Assembly: GCF_000423185.1 (NCBI RefSeq)
Contig: NZ_AUHM01000005.1
Location: 186,001 to 250,000, forward strand
DNA length: 64,000 bases
From: Inquilinus limosus DSM 16000
Lineage (GTDB): Bacteria > Pseudomonadota > Alphaproteobacteria > DSM-16000 > Inquilinaceae
Reading direction: 5' to 3'
Shown: positions 1 to 8,225 of the stretch, one piece after another
How the letters are laid out: every line of letters starts with the position of its first letter
How positions within the stretch are numbered: the stretch's first letter is position 1
Notes under the pieces: generated by a model
Seen by the model: only the letters and a program-made list of their open reading frames with translations
Databases searched by the model: none
What the model was told of the DNA's origin: nothing
Position numbers and translations under genes: made by a program

Positions 1-637
1 GCGTGCCGGTCGCGGTGTCCAGTACGGTCAGGTCGGCATCGGTGTGCGCCGGCGGCCAGGCTCTCAGCTCCAGCGTCCGGCCGCCGAGGTCGAGCGACAG
101 CCGGTCGCGCACCAAGTGGGTCGGCGGCACGATCGCGGTGCCGGCGGCGGCGTCGCCCAGTGCCTGCCGCAGCCCGTCGAGATAGGTGTCGGCCCGGGCG
201 TCGAGGCCGCGCGGCAGATTGGCGTGGCCGACGATGGTGGTGAAAGGCCCGGCGAAGGCGGCGTTGCCCAGCGCGTGGTCGGGGTGGAAATGGGTGTTGA
301 TCACCCAGCGGACGGGCAGGGTGGTCCGATGCCACACCGACGCCAGCAGCCGTCGTCCCTCGGCGGCGCTGCCGCCGGTGTCGATCACCGCCGCCGCCTC
401 GCCGCCGATGACGAAGCCGAGATTGGCGATCCCGCCGAGATTCGCCGCCGTCGCCTCCTCATGCACGCCGCGGAACACGAAGACGCCGGGCGCGACCTCC
501 GCCACCGGCAACGGCGGCTCGGTCGGCGGGGCGGCCGCGCCGCCCACGAGGCCCAGCGCCAGGGCGCCGCCGATCGCGCGCCGGCGGCTCAGCGCCGCCG
601 GCCGGTGCGGATCTGCCTTGCGGTCCGATGACGGCAC
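1..637 (-). CDS. Quinoprotein relay system zinc metallohydrolase (MBL fold), C-terminus beyond window
   Basis: Reading the minus strand from a GTG at 637, preceded by GGGAG, gives an open frame that runs off the left edge. The N-terminus has a twin-arginine-like segment (SRRRAIGG) and a hydrophobic stretch, suggesting export to the periplasm. It is followed by a metallo-beta-lactamase fold with the zinc motif HFHPDH and a later HTDADL. This combination is typical of the periplasmic metallohydrolases found beside PQQ alcohol dehydrogenases. It is divergent from a cytochrome c gene and an ABC system of the same quinoprotein type, which supports the call. The exact reaction of this family is not established. 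Other MBL hydrolases are the main alternative. Confidence 0.72.
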   Translation of the reverse strand, partial: MPSSDRKADPHRPAALSRRRAIGGALALGLVGGAAAPPTEPPLPVAEVAPGVFVFRGVHEEATAANLGGIANLGFVIGGEAAAVIDTGGSAAEGRRLLASVWHRTTLPVRWVINTHFHPDHALGNAAFAGPFTTIVGHANLPRGLDARADTYLDGLRQALGDAAAGTAIVPPTHLVRDRLSLDLGGRTLELRAWPPAHTDADLTVLDTATGT

Positions 638-862
638 GCGAATTCTCCCGCAGGACCAGGAATCATCAGGCCGTGCTTTTGCCCCGCGGCTGAATTGGAC
701 TTTGGTCTCAGTTGCTTCTTCTCGCCTTGTCGGGGCCGGGGGCGGTTCATACAGTCGGGGCCAATCCCCGCCGTCGAGCGGGCAGGCACGGCAGGGCCTC
801 GGGCCCGCGCCGATGCCGAAGCGGAACGCCGGCCCGTCCGGCCCAGCAGGAGGACGTCCGAG

Positions 863-1237
863 ATGCGAAGCATTGCACTCATCGCCGCGGCTGCCGCCGC
901 GCTCGCGCTGCCGATGGCGGCCCAGGCCCAGGACGCGGCCAAGGGCAAGCAGGTCTTCGCCAAATGCCAGGCCTGCCATTCGATGGACGCCGGCACCAAC
1001 AAGCTCGGCCCGTCACTGCATGGCGTGATCGGCCGCACCTCCGGCGCGATCGACGGCTTCAAATATTCGGATGCGATGAAGAACGCGCATCTGACCTGGG
1101 ACGAGGCGACGCTCGACAAGTATCTCGCCAATCCCAAGACCCTGGTGCCCGGCACCAAGATGGTCTTCCCCGGCCTGCCGAAGGAGGAGGACCGGAAGGA
1201 CGTGATCGCCTATCTGAAGGACGCGGGGGCGAGCTGA
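863..1237 (+). CDS. Periplasmic cytochrome c (c550/c2-like) of the PQQ system
   Basis: The 124-residue protein starts at ATG 863 behind a strong AGGAGGA. It has a Sec signal peptide ending near AQAQD, one haem motif CQACH, and a downstream KMVFPG whose Met is the likely sixth haem ligand. This is the layout of small class I cytochromes. In quinoprotein ethanol dehydrogenase loci such a cytochrome takes electrons from PQQ enzymes in the periplasm. The quinoprotein dehydrogenase itself is not in this window, so that partner is inferred. An upstream in-frame extension to 695 lacks any signal-like property and is rejected. Confidence 0.88.
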   Translation: MRSIALIAAAAAALALPMAAQAQDAAKGKQVFAKCQACHSMDAGTNKLGPSLHGVIGRTSGAIDGFKYSDAMKNAHLTWDEATLDKYLANPKTLVPGTKMVFPGLPKEEDRKDVIAYLKDAGAS

Positions 1238-1239
1238 CG

Positions 1240-2607
1240 ATGGGCTCGGAGGGCCCCCTCACCCTCCTACGCGCTTCGCGCGCGGGCCCCTCCCTCTCCC
1301 CGAGGAGAGGGGAATGCGGGCGGCGCGCCTCACACCTCTCCTTGGGGAGAGGTCGAAATCGCGCAGCGATTTCGGGTGAGAGGGCGGCGCAGGCCCTTCA
1401 GCTTCTGAGACGCCTCTTCGCAGCGCTCGGCCTCGCCGCGGCGGTGCTGGCCCTTCCCGCCGCGGCCCAGCAGCAGGCGCCGAAGCTGTCGGTCACCATC
1501 GGCTGGCTCAGCGAGGCGATCCCGGAGCCGGAGCCGTTGTCGCTGGTCGAGCCGGTGGCCAAGGACAAGGGGCTGGCCGGCGCCAAGCTCGCCATCACCG
1601 ACAACCAGACCACCGGCCGCTTCCTCGGCCAGGACTACACGCTGGACGAGACCGTGGTCCCGGCGGGCGGCGACCTGGCCGGCGCCGCGGCCGCGATCGC
1701 CGGCAAGGGCATCCGGCTGGTCGTCGCCGACCTGGCGGCCGACCGGCTGCTGCAGCTCGCCGACCTGCCGGAGATGAAGGATGCGGTGATCCTCGACGCC
1801 CGCGCCCAGGACGACCGGCTGCGCGTCGCCGACTGCCGCGCCAACGTCTTCCACACCATCCCCAGCCGGGCGATGAAGGCCGACGCCCTGGCGCAGTACC
1901 TGGCGTTCAAGCGCTGGACCCGCTGGGTGCTGGTCTCCGGCACGAAGGACGAGGACAAGGCCTTCGCCGACGCCGTCCGCCGCGCCGCCAAGCGCTACGG
2001 CGCCCAGATCGTCGAGGAGCGCAGCTACGAGTTCCAGGCCGGCTCCCGCCGCTCCGACACCGGCGAGCAGCAGGTGCAGCGGCAGATGACGCAGCTGACC
2101 CAGCGCCTGCCGGACTACGACGTCATGGTCGTGGCCGATGAGAGCGAGGTATTCGGCGAGTACCTGCCGTACCGCACCTGGGATGCGCGGCCGGTCGTCG
2201 GCACCCAGGGGCTGGTGCCGACCGCCTGGCACCGCAGCCAGGAGCAGTGGGGCGGCACCCAGATCCAGCGCCGCTTCCAGCGGGCCGCCGGCCGCTGGAT
2301 GCTGGAACGCGACTACGCCGCCTGGGCCGCGGTCCGCGCGATCGGCGAGGCGGTGACCCGCACCGGCAAGGCCGACCCCGCCGCGATCCATGACTATCTG
2401 GTGTCGGACGCCTTCCAGCTCGGCGCCTTCAAGGGCGTGCCGCTGACCTTCCGCCGCTGGGACCAGCAGCTGCGCCAGCCGATCCTGCTGGCCTCGCCGA
2501 TGATGCTGGTCTCGGTCTCGCCGCAGGAGGGCTTCCTGCACCAGCGCACGCCGCTGGACACGCTCGGCTATGACGAGCCGGAATCGGAATGCCGGCTGAA
2601 CCCGTGA
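1240..2607 (+). CDS. ABC transporter substrate-binding protein, PQQ-dependent alcohol dehydrogenase type
   Basis: From about 1406 the protein reads as a signal peptide (LRRLFAALGLAAAVLALPA, cleavage near AAAQQQ) and then a type I periplasmic binding fold of roughly 390 residues, like the branched-chain amino-acid binding family. The neighbouring cytochrome, beta-propeller and ABC-2 genes mark it as the binding-protein-like component of PQQ alcohol oxidation loci. The start is doubtful. ATG 1240 gives 455 residues, but the first 50 or so are translated from a palindromic repeat. The natural signal peptide begins with CTG (about 1405) and has no ATG, GTG or TTG close by. The repeat has probably displaced the original start; translation may begin at 1240 or at the CTG. 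The ligand is unknown. Confidence 0.75.
   Translation: MGSEGPLTLLRASRAGPSLSPRRGECGRRASHLSLGRGRNRAAISGERAAQALQLLRRLFAALGLAAAVLALPAAAQQQAPKLSVTIGWLSEAIPEPEPLSLVEPVAKDKGLAGAKLAITDNQTTGRFLGQDYTLDETVVPAGGDLAGAAAAIAGKGIRLVVADLAADRLLQLADLPEMKDAVILDARAQDDRLRVADCRANVFHTIPSRAMKADALAQYLAFKRWTRWVLVSGTKDEDKAFADAVRRAAKRYGAQIVEERSYEFQAGSRRSDTGEQQVQRQMTQLTQRLPDYDVMVVADESEVFGEYLPYRTWDARPVVGTQGLVPTAWHRSQEQWGGTQIQRRFQRAAGRWMLERDYAAWAAVRAIGEAVTRTGKADPAAIHDYLVSDAFQLGAFKGVPLTFRRWDQQLRQPILLASPMMLVSVSPQEGFLHQRTPLDTLGYDEPESECRLNP
1253..1381. repeat. GC-rich palindromic element, family A, inside the 5' end of a gene
   Basis: This composite contains CCCTCACCC, GAGGAGAGG, CCTTGGGGAGAGG and the inverted pair CGAAATCGCGCAGCGATTTCG. 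Related copies occur at 5954-6082, 18153-18587 and 19662-19698. It lies between the cytochrome c stop and the signal-peptide region of the next gene, and it overlaps the only ATG-initiated version of that gene. Confidence 0.85.
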
Positions 2608-2617
2608 GGAGGCGCGC

Positions 2618-3583
2618 ATGACCAGGTTGGTTCTCCTGACCCTCGCCGCAGCGACCCTCCTCGCCGCCGCGCAGGCGCAGGCCTTCACCGCCTATGTCTC
2701 GAACGAGAAGGGCAACACCGTCAGCGTGGTCGACCTCGACACCATGGCGGTCACCCAGACCATCCAGGTCGGCCAGCGGCCGCGCGGCATCACGCTCAGC
2801 CACGACGGCAAGGTGCTCTACGTCTGCACCAGCGACGACGACCACATCGAGATGATCGACACGGGGACGCTGAAGCCGCTCGGTACGCTGCCCAGCGGCC
2901 CGGATCCGGAGCTGTTCGTGCTGGCGCCGGACGGCAAGCGGCTCTACGTCGCCAACGAGGACGACAACATGGTCACGGTCCTCGACCTCGAGCAGCGGGC
3001 GATGGAGACCGAGGTGCCGGTGGGGGTGGAGCCGGAGGGGATGGGCGTCAGCCCGGACGGCAAATGGCTGGTCAACACCTCCGAGACCACCAACATGGCG
3101 CATTTCATCGACACCGAGACGCTGGAGGTGGCCGACAACGTGCTGGTCGACAGCCGGCCGCGCTTCGCCGAGTTCACGCCGGACGGCAAGCAGGTCTGGG
3201 TCTCGGCGGAGATCGGCGGCACGGTCAGCGTCATCGACACGGCGTCGCGCCAGGTGGTGAAGAAGATCGGCTTCGAGGTCCAGGGCGTGCGGAAGGAGAC
3301 GCTCCAGCCGGTCGGCGTGCGCATCACCAAGGACGGCAAGACCGCCTTCGTCGCCCTCGGCCCGGCCAACCGCGTCGCGGTGATCGACACCGCGACCTAT
3401 GAGGTGACAGACTATCTCCTGGTCGGCCAGCGGGTCTGGCAGCTCGCCTTCACCCCGGACGGGAAATATCTGGTGTCGACCAACGGCGCCTCGAACGATA
3501 TCTCGGTGATCGACGTGGCGGAGCGCAAGGTGATCAAGTCGATTCCCGTGGGCGAACTGCCCTGGGGCGTGGCGATCCGTTGA
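2618..3583 (+). CDS. PQQ-system beta-propeller repeat protein (YncE-like)
   Basis: The 321-residue protein has a Sec signal peptide ending near AQA and then repeated YVTN-type blades (for example NTVSVVDLDT, HIEMIDTGTL, MVTVLDLEQR, TVSVIDTASR, DISVIDVAER), about seven in number. This is the periplasmic beta-propeller protein that accompanies PQQ-dependent catabolism genes. It starts 10 bp after the binding-protein gene with GAGGAGGCGC ahead of the ATG, so the two are cotranscribed. A scaffolding or sensing role is inferred; no catalytic residues are evident. Confidence 0.82.
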   Translation: MTRLVLLTLAAATLLAAAQAQAFTAYVSNEKGNTVSVVDLDTMAVTQTIQVGQRPRGITLSHDGKVLYVCTSDDDHIEMIDTGTLKPLGTLPSGPDPELFVLAPDGKRLYVANEDDNMVTVLDLEQRAMETEVPVGVEPEGMGVSPDGKWLVNTSETTNMAHFIDTETLEVADNVLVDSRPRFAEFTPDGKQVWVSAEIGGTVSVIDTASRQVVKKIGFEVQGVRKETLQPVGVRITKDGKTAFVALGPANRVAVIDTATYEVTDYLLVGQRVWQLAFTPDGKYLVSTNGASNDISVIDVAERKVIKSIPVGELPWGVAIR

Positions 3584-3629
3584 CCTCCTCGCCGACATGA
3601 AGATGCTTCACGCCTTCTTCGCCAGTTCA

Positions 3630-3662
3630 GAGTCCCCCCTCCCGCGAGGGGAGGGGGGACTC
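3630..3662. repeat. Palindromic element, family B
   Basis: A near-perfect hairpin: GAGTCCCCCCTCCC, a short GCGA loop, then the complement. The right arm is followed by CAGTTTTTC, so this copy could act as a terminator between the beta-propeller gene and the ABC ATPase. Other copies of the element lack the T-run, so it is listed as a repeat first. Confidence 0.8.
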
Positions 3663-3690
3663 AGTTTTTCTCATCACCGGGCTTTCTCCC

Positions 3691-4425
3691 ATGCCCGCCG
3701 CTGACGCCCTCGCCGTCACCGGCCTCTCCCACCGGATCGCCGGGCGCGAGATCCTGGCGGAGATCGAGGTGGCGGTGCAGCCCGGTACCTTCACCGTGCT
3801 GCTCGGCCAGAACGGCGCCGGCAAGACCACGCTGTTCTCGCTGGTCACCCGGCTCTACAGCGCCCAGTCGGGCAGCATCCGGGTGTTCGGCCACGACCTG
3901 GCGCAGGATCCCGGGCAGGCGCTGGCGCTGATGGGCGTGGTGTTCCAGCAGCGCGCGCTCGACCCCGACCTCTCGGCCCGGCAGAACCTGCGCTACCACG
4001 CGGCGCTGCACGGCATGCCGGGCGCGGTCGCCCGGCAGCGGATCGCGACGGAGCTGGAGCGGGTCGGCCTGGCGAAGGAGGCGGACCGCAAGATCCGCGG
4101 CTTCTCCGGCGGCGAGATGCGCCGCATCGAGATCGCCCGGGCGCTGCTGCACGAGCCGCGCCTCCTGCTCTGCGACGAGGCGACGGTCGGGCTCGACATC
4201 CGCAGCCGCGCCGCGATCCTGGCCGATGTCCGCGGCCTGGTGCGCGACCGCGGCCTGACCGTGGTCTGGGCCACCCATCTGATCGACGAGGTCGAGGCCG
4301 GTGACCCCACCATCATCCTGCATCGCGGCCGCATCCTGCGGCAGGGGCCGGCGGCGGCGATCATCTCCGATCTCGGCGCCGGCGGGCTGCAGGACGCCTT
4401 CCGCCGGCTGACGGAGGCGGCATGA
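3691..4425 (+). CDS. ABC transporter ATP-binding protein, PQQ alcohol dehydrogenase system
   Basis: A single nucleotide-binding domain of 244 residues. It has Walker A GQNGAGKTT, signature SGGEMRRIEIARALL, Walker B LLLCDEATVGLD and switch His in WATHL. It overlaps the next gene by 4 bp (ATGA), and that gene encodes an ABC-2 type permease, so the pair forms one transporter. This ATPase/permease pair recurs in Pseudomonas ped/exa-type alcohol oxidation loci, where it may export an oxidation product or toxic intermediate; the substrate is not known. Confidence 0.85.
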   Translation: MPAADALAVTGLSHRIAGREILAEIEVAVQPGTFTVLLGQNGAGKTTLFSLVTRLYSAQSGSIRVFGHDLAQDPGQALALMGVVFQQRALDPDLSARQNLRYHAALHGMPGAVARQRIATELERVGLAKEADRKIRGFSGGEMRRIEIARALLHEPRLLLCDEATVGLDIRSRAAILADVRGLVRDRGLTVVWATHLIDEVEAGDPTIILHRGRILRQGPAAAIISDLGAGGLQDAFRRLTEAA

Positions 4426-5279
4426 GCACGATCGATCAGATCGCCGGGCGCCAGCCCCTCGGCGCCGTCTCCGTCGCCGGGGCGCTGCGCTGCCTCAACG
4501 GCATCCTGTGGCGCGAGGCGCTGCGCTTCGTGCACCAGCGCACGCGCTTCATCTCGGCCCTGGTGCGGCCGCTGGTCTGGCTGTTCATCTTCGCCGCCGG
4601 CTTCCGCTCGGTGCTCGGCGTCTCGATCATCCCGCCCTACGAGACCTATATCCTCTATGACGAGTACATCGTCCCCGGGCTGATCGCGATGATCCAGCTG
4701 TTCAACGGGATGCAGAGCTCGCTGTCCATGGTCTATGACCGCGAGATGGGCAGCATGCGCGTGCTGCTGACCAGCCCGATGCCGCGCTGGTTCCTGCTCA
4801 CCGCCCGGCTGCTGGTGGGCACGCTGCTGTCACTGCCGCAGGTCTATGTCTTCCTGCTGATCGCCCGGCTCTGGGGCATCGAGCCGCCGGGCATGGGCTA
4901 TCTCACGGTGCTGCCGGCGCTGGTCCTGTCCGGGCTGATGCTGGGCGCGCTCGGCCTGCTGCTGTCCTCGGCGATCCGCCAGCTCGAGAACTTCGCCGGG
5001 GTGATGAACTTCGTGATCTTCCCGATGTTCTTCGCTTCCTCGGCCCTCTACCCGCTGTGGAAGGTGGAGGAGGCGAGCCCGCTGCTGCGCGACGTCTGCG
5101 GCCTGAATCCCTTCACCTATGCCGTGGAGCTGGTGCGCTTCGCCCTCTACGGCCAGGTCGACACCCAGTCGCTGCTGCTCGTCCTCGGCTTCGCCGTGGT
5201 GTTCCTCGGCGGGGCGATCCTGGCCTATGACCCGGCGCGCGGCCTCGTCGCCCGCGTCCGCGGCCCCGGCGCCGGCTGA
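4422..5279 (+). CDS. ABC-2 type permease, PQQ alcohol dehydrogenase system (PedC-like)
   Basis: A 285-residue membrane protein with about six hydrophobic segments, including LVRPLVWLFIFAAGF, VYVFLLIARLWG, LVLSGLMLGALGLLLS and SLLLVLGFAVVFLGGAI. The conserved motif LFNGMQSSLSMVYDREMGSM is typical of ABC-2 exporters. The start overlaps the ATPase stop by 4 bp. With that ATPase it should form a dimeric inner-membrane exporter associated with quinoprotein alcohol oxidation. The transported compound is unknown. Confidence 0.83.
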   Translation: MSTIDQIAGRQPLGAVSVAGALRCLNGILWREALRFVHQRTRFISALVRPLVWLFIFAAGFRSVLGVSIIPPYETYILYDEYIVPGLIAMIQLFNGMQSSLSMVYDREMGSMRVLLTSPMPRWFLLTARLLVGTLLSLPQVYVFLLIARLWGIEPPGMGYLTVLPALVLSGLMLGALGLLLSSAIRQLENFAGVMNFVIFPMFFASSALYPLWKVEEASPLLRDVCGLNPFTYAVELVRFALYGQVDTQSLLLVLGFAVVFLGGAILAYDPARGLVARVRGPGAG

Positions 5280-5291
5280 AAGGAGGCCGTC

Positions 5292-5909
5292 ATGGTCCGT
5301 TGGCTTCTCCCCGCGCTCCTGGCCCTGGCGCCCGCCTTGGCCTGGGGGCAGGACGCCGCCCAGAAGGAGGACTGGCCCTGCGTCCAGGTGCTGCAGCCGG
5401 AGCTGTCGGTCGGCGCGATGTGGCCGGGCGACGACCCGACCGTGAACGGCCCGTCCTGGCGCGACGACGCGGTGGTGGCGGCGCTGGTCGAGCGGGTGGC
5501 GCCGCGCCGCGTGCCGGTGGACGAGGCGACGGCCGAGATCCGCCGCTTCGCCGCCGGCTATGAGGGCGACCGCAAGGTCGCGCTGTCCGAGCTGTTCGCC
5601 GGCCTGTTCGAGAGCATCAACGGCGAGCGCGCCACCATCATCCGCGGCATCCGCCGCTACAACGCCCGGCAGGCGGCGCTGGCCCAGCGGATCGAGGAGA
5701 CGACCAAGGCTCTGGACGGCGTCGACCCGACCTCGACCGACATGGCGGTGGCGCAGAAGCGGCAGGATCTGGAAAGGCAGCTGTCCTGGGACCAGCGCGT
5801 CTTCGACGAGCGCGAGCGCCTGCTGCCGGCGATCTGCGACCAGCCCTTCGTCCTGGAACGCCGCCTGTTCGCCCTGTCGCGGACGATCCAGGAGGAGATC
5901 GGGAAGTAG
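5292..5909 (+). CDS. Conserved periplasmic protein of the PQQ cluster, unknown function
   Basis: The gene starts 12 bp after the permease with AAAGGAGG before the ATG, so it is the last gene of the operon. The 205-residue product has a signal peptide (ALLALAPALAWGQ). The mature part is mostly helical: Gln-, Arg- and Glu-rich stretches from about residue 105 to 185 suggest a short coiled coil. Two Cys residues (near residues 33 and 182 of the precursor) could form a disulfide. I recognise no catalytic motif. Its position suggests a periplasmic accessory to the exporter or dehydrogenase; that is inference. Confidence 0.65.
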   Translation: MVRWLLPALLALAPALAWGQDAAQKEDWPCVQVLQPELSVGAMWPGDDPTVNGPSWRDDAVVAALVERVAPRRVPVDEATAEIRRFAAGYEGDRKVALSELFAGLFESINGERATIIRGIRRYNARQAALAQRIEETTKALDGVDPTSTDMAVAQKRQDLERQLSWDQRVFDERERLLPAICDQPFVLERRLFALSRTIQEEIGK

Positions 5910-5953
5910 GGCGGTCGATGGGGGCGGGCCAGTCGTCTACCGCCGGTGCCGCC

Positions 5954-6082
5954 TCCTCACCCGAAATCGCTGCGCGATTTCGACCTCTCCCCAAGGAGAG
6001 GTGAAGAAAGCGCAGCTCCGAGGTCCCTCTCCTCGGGGAGAGGGAGGGGCCCGGCGCCGAAGGCGACGGGAGGGTGAGGGGG
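5954..6082. repeat. Palindromic elements, family A (two arms)
   Basis: The left part is CCTCACCCGAAATCGCTGCG followed by its inverse and ACCTCTCCCCAAGGAGAGG. The right part is CTCCTCGGGGAGAGGGAGG continuing to AGGGTGAGGGGG. It sits between the end of the PQQ operon (plus) and the end of the Calvin-cycle operon (minus), and the cbbY reading frame runs through it. Confidence 0.85.
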
Positions 6083-6850
6083 CTCTCGCCGCCTGCAGAC
6101 TCGTTGCTTGTTGAAGTCAGCCGCCCACCGCCCCAGCGCCTCGACCGTCACCCAGCCTTCCCCCGCCCCGGCGCCGCCGAGATGCCGGTAGGGCGCGTCC
6201 GGCTCGCCCAGGTCGGACAGCACCGCCAGCGCGTGGCGCAGATCCTCGTCGCCTGTGTAGAGGCTCGGCGTCGCCAGCACCGGCAGGCCGGCGCGGCGGG
6301 CGGCGAGCACGCCGTTGCGCGAATCCTCGATCGCGACGCAGCCGGCCGGGTCCAGCCCCATCGCTTCCAGCGCCGCCAGGTACACGTCCGGCGCCGGCTT
6401 CTTGCTCGGCACCGCGTCGCCCGCGACCATCACCTCGAACAGCGCCGGCCCCTTCGGCCCCAGCGCCGCCGCCAGCAGCGCCGCGACATTGGCCGGCGTC
6501 GTGGTGGTGGCGATCGCCAGCCGCACGCCCTGCGCCCGCGCCTCGGCCAGCAGGCGGGCGACGCCGGGGCGCAGGGCCACGGCGCCCGCCGCCACCAGCG
6601 CGGTGTAGCGCTCCGTCTTCGCCCGGTGCAGCGCCGCCACGTCACAGCGGGGCGGGTCGGGCATGCCGGCCAGGAACCGCCCGATCCGCTCCTTGCCGCC
6701 GGTCACGGCCAGCAGCTCGCGGTACTGCTCCCGGCTCCAATGCCAGTCCAGGCCGGCGGCACGGAAGGCGGCGTTGAAGCTCTGGCGATGCACCTCCTCG
6801 GTCTCGGCCAGCGTGCCGTCGACATCGAACAGGATCGCCTCGAGCCGCAC
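5957..6850 (-). CDS. cbbY: HAD-family phosphatase CbbY (xylulose-1,5-bisphosphate phosphatase type), repeat-extended C-terminus
   Basis: A HAD phosphatase starting at GTG 6850, two bases after the gph stop. It has motif I DVDGTLAET, motif II region IATTTTPANV, the Lys in PSKKPAPD and motif IV EDSRNGV, in the CbbY order. CbbY in red-type RuBisCO operons removes xylulose-1,5-bisphosphate, a misfire inhibitor of RuBisCO. The normal domain ends near ALGRWAADFNK (about residue 245). The remaining 50 or so residues, rich in Arg, Pro and Leu, are read from the repeat at 5954-6082, so the natural stop seems to have been lost. Last gene of the cbb operon. Confidence 0.85.
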   Translation of the reverse strand: MRLEAILFDVDGTLAETEEVHRQSFNAAFRAAGLDWHWSREQYRELLAVTGGKERIGRFLAGMPDPPRCDVAALHRAKTERYTALVAAGAVALRPGVARLLAEARAQGVRLAIATTTTPANVAALLAAALGPKGPALFEVMVAGDAVPSKKPAPDVYLAALEAMGLDPAGCVAIEDSRNGVLAARRAGLPVLATPSLYTGDEDLRHALAVLSDLGEPDAPYRHLGGAGAGEGWVTVEALGRWAADFNKQRVCRRREPPHPPVAFGAGPLPLPEERDLGAALSSPLLGERSKSRSDFG

Positions 6851-6852
6851 GG

Positions 6853-7533
6853 CTACACCGCCTCGGCCAGGCCGAGGCATTCGGGCAGGGCGGCGTAGTC
6901 GGCGAGGATTCCGTCGGCCTCCCGCCGGTCGACCTCGCCATAGCCGAACGGCACCGCCAGCACCCGCACCCCGGCGGCCCGGGCGGTGGCGATGTCGACC
7001 GGATGGTCGCCGACATAGACGGTGTCCTCGGGGCGGGCGCCGAGCGCCGCGATGCAGGCCAGCAGCGGCTCCGGATCCGGCTTCATGCCGTGGCCGCTGT
7101 CGCCGCCGACCAGCGCCCCGACATGCGGCGCGAAGCCCAGCGCCCGCAGCACCGACCGGGCGGTCCAGGCCGCCTTGTTGGTGCAGACGCCGACCGGGAT
7201 TCCCGCCTCGGTCAGCGCCGCCACCGCCTCGACTGCGCCGGGATAGGCGGTGGTCCGCGCCGCCGGCGCCGCGGCGTAGTGGTCGAGGAAGCGCCGGGTC
7301 ATCCACACCGCCCTGCCGGGATCGCAGCCGCGCAGCCGCAGCGCGCCGCGCACCAGCCCGGGCGCGCCATGGCCCATCAGGCCGCGCACCTCGTCCTCGG
7401 ACAGCGGGTGGATCCCGGCCTCGCGGAACAGCGGCGCCAGGGCGGCGGCGACGTCGGCGACGCTGTCGACCAGCGTGCCGTCCAGGTCGAACACCACCGC
7501 ACGAGTGTGGGGGGCGCGCGTGCGGGCGGTCAT
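6853..7533 (-). CDS. gph: Phosphoglycolate phosphatase (Gph/CbbZ)
   Basis: The 226-residue HAD hydrolase has motif [11 protein letters not shown], motif II VCTNK, the catalytic Lys region GMKPDPEP and motif [10 protein letters not shown]. These match phosphoglycolate phosphatase, which dephosphorylates the 2-phosphoglycolate made by RuBisCO oxygenation. It overlaps rpe by 4 bp (ATGA at 7530-7533) and cbbY follows 2 bp downstream. The chosen ATG gives the expected family length; a longer in-frame extension only overlaps rpe. Confidence 0.88.
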   Translation of the reverse strand: MTARTRAPHTRAVVFDLDGTLVDSVADVAAALAPLFREAGIHPLSEDEVRGLMGHGAPGLVRGALRLRGCDPGRAVWMTRRFLDHYAAAPAARTTAYPGAVEAVAALTEAGIPVGVCTNKAAWTARSVLRALGFAPHVGALVGGDSGHGMKPDPEPLLACIAALGARPEDTVYVGDHPVDIATARAAGVRVLAVPFGYGEVDRREADGILADYAALPECLGLAEAV

Positions 7534-8225
7534 GCGGCAGCCGGCCGGGCGGCCCCTCTCTCCGCCCCGCTGCGGATCGCGGCGATGTTGGCCTGATAGC
7601 CGGCCGCGCCGCCGCGGAACACGGCGGAGCCGGCGACCAGCACGTCCGCCCCGGCCTCGGCGGCCACCACCGCGCTCTCCGGCGTGATGCCGCCATCGAC
7701 CTCGAGCCGGATCGGCCGGTCGCCGATCATGGCGCGAATCCGGCGGATCTTCGCCGCCATGGCCGGGATGAAGGCCTGGCCGCCGAAGCCGGGATTGACC
7801 GTCATCACCAGGATCAGGTCGACCCGGTCCAGCACATGCGCCACCGCCTCCTCCGGCGTCGCCGGGCACAGCGCCACGCCGGCCCGCTTGCCCAGGCCGC
7901 GGATATGCTGCAGCGATCGGTCGAGATGCGGCCCGGCCTCGGCATGCACGGTGACGATGTCGGCGCCGGCCGCGACGAAGGCCTCGATATAGGAATCGGC
8001 CGGGGCGATCATCAGATGCACGTCGAAGAACCGGTCGCTGTGCGGCCGCAGCGCCTTCACCACGTCGGGCCCGATCGTCAGGTTGGGCACGAAATGCCCG
8101 TCCATCACGTCGATATGGATCCAGTCGGCGCCGGCCTCCGCGACCGCGCGCACCTCCTCGCCCAGCCGGGCGAAGTCGGCGGAGAGGATGGAAGGGGCGA
8201 TGACTGATGAGAGGGGGGCGGTCAC
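7530..8225 (-). CDS. rpe: Ribulose-phosphate 3-epimerase
   Basis: A 231-residue (beta/alpha)8 protein with the epimerase motifs [32 protein letters not shown] and VDGGI. It interconverts ribulose-5-phosphate and xylulose-5-phosphate, feeding regeneration of ribulose-1,5-bisphosphate. The start overlaps the cbbX stop by 4 bp, and gph overlaps its end, so the genes are translationally coupled. The Ala/Arg-rich tail after residue 222 is not conserved in the family. Confidence 0.93.
   Translation of the reverse strand: MTAPLSSVIAPSILSADFARLGEEVRAVAEAGADWIHIDVMDGHFVPNLTIGPDVVKALRPHSDRFFDVHLMIAPADSYIEAFVAAGADIVTVHAEAGPHLDRSLQHIRGLGKRAGVALCPATPEEAVAHVLDRVDLILVMTVNPGFGGQAFIPAMAAKIRRIRAMIGDRPIRLEVDGGITPESAVVAAEAGADVLVAGSAVFRGGAAGYQANIAAIRSGAERGAARPAAA

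Noticed and set aside
3630-3662. Family B hairpins as a standard Rho-independent terminator
   Set aside because: Only this copy is followed by a T-run. Other copies lie inside operons without one, so termination is not the general role.
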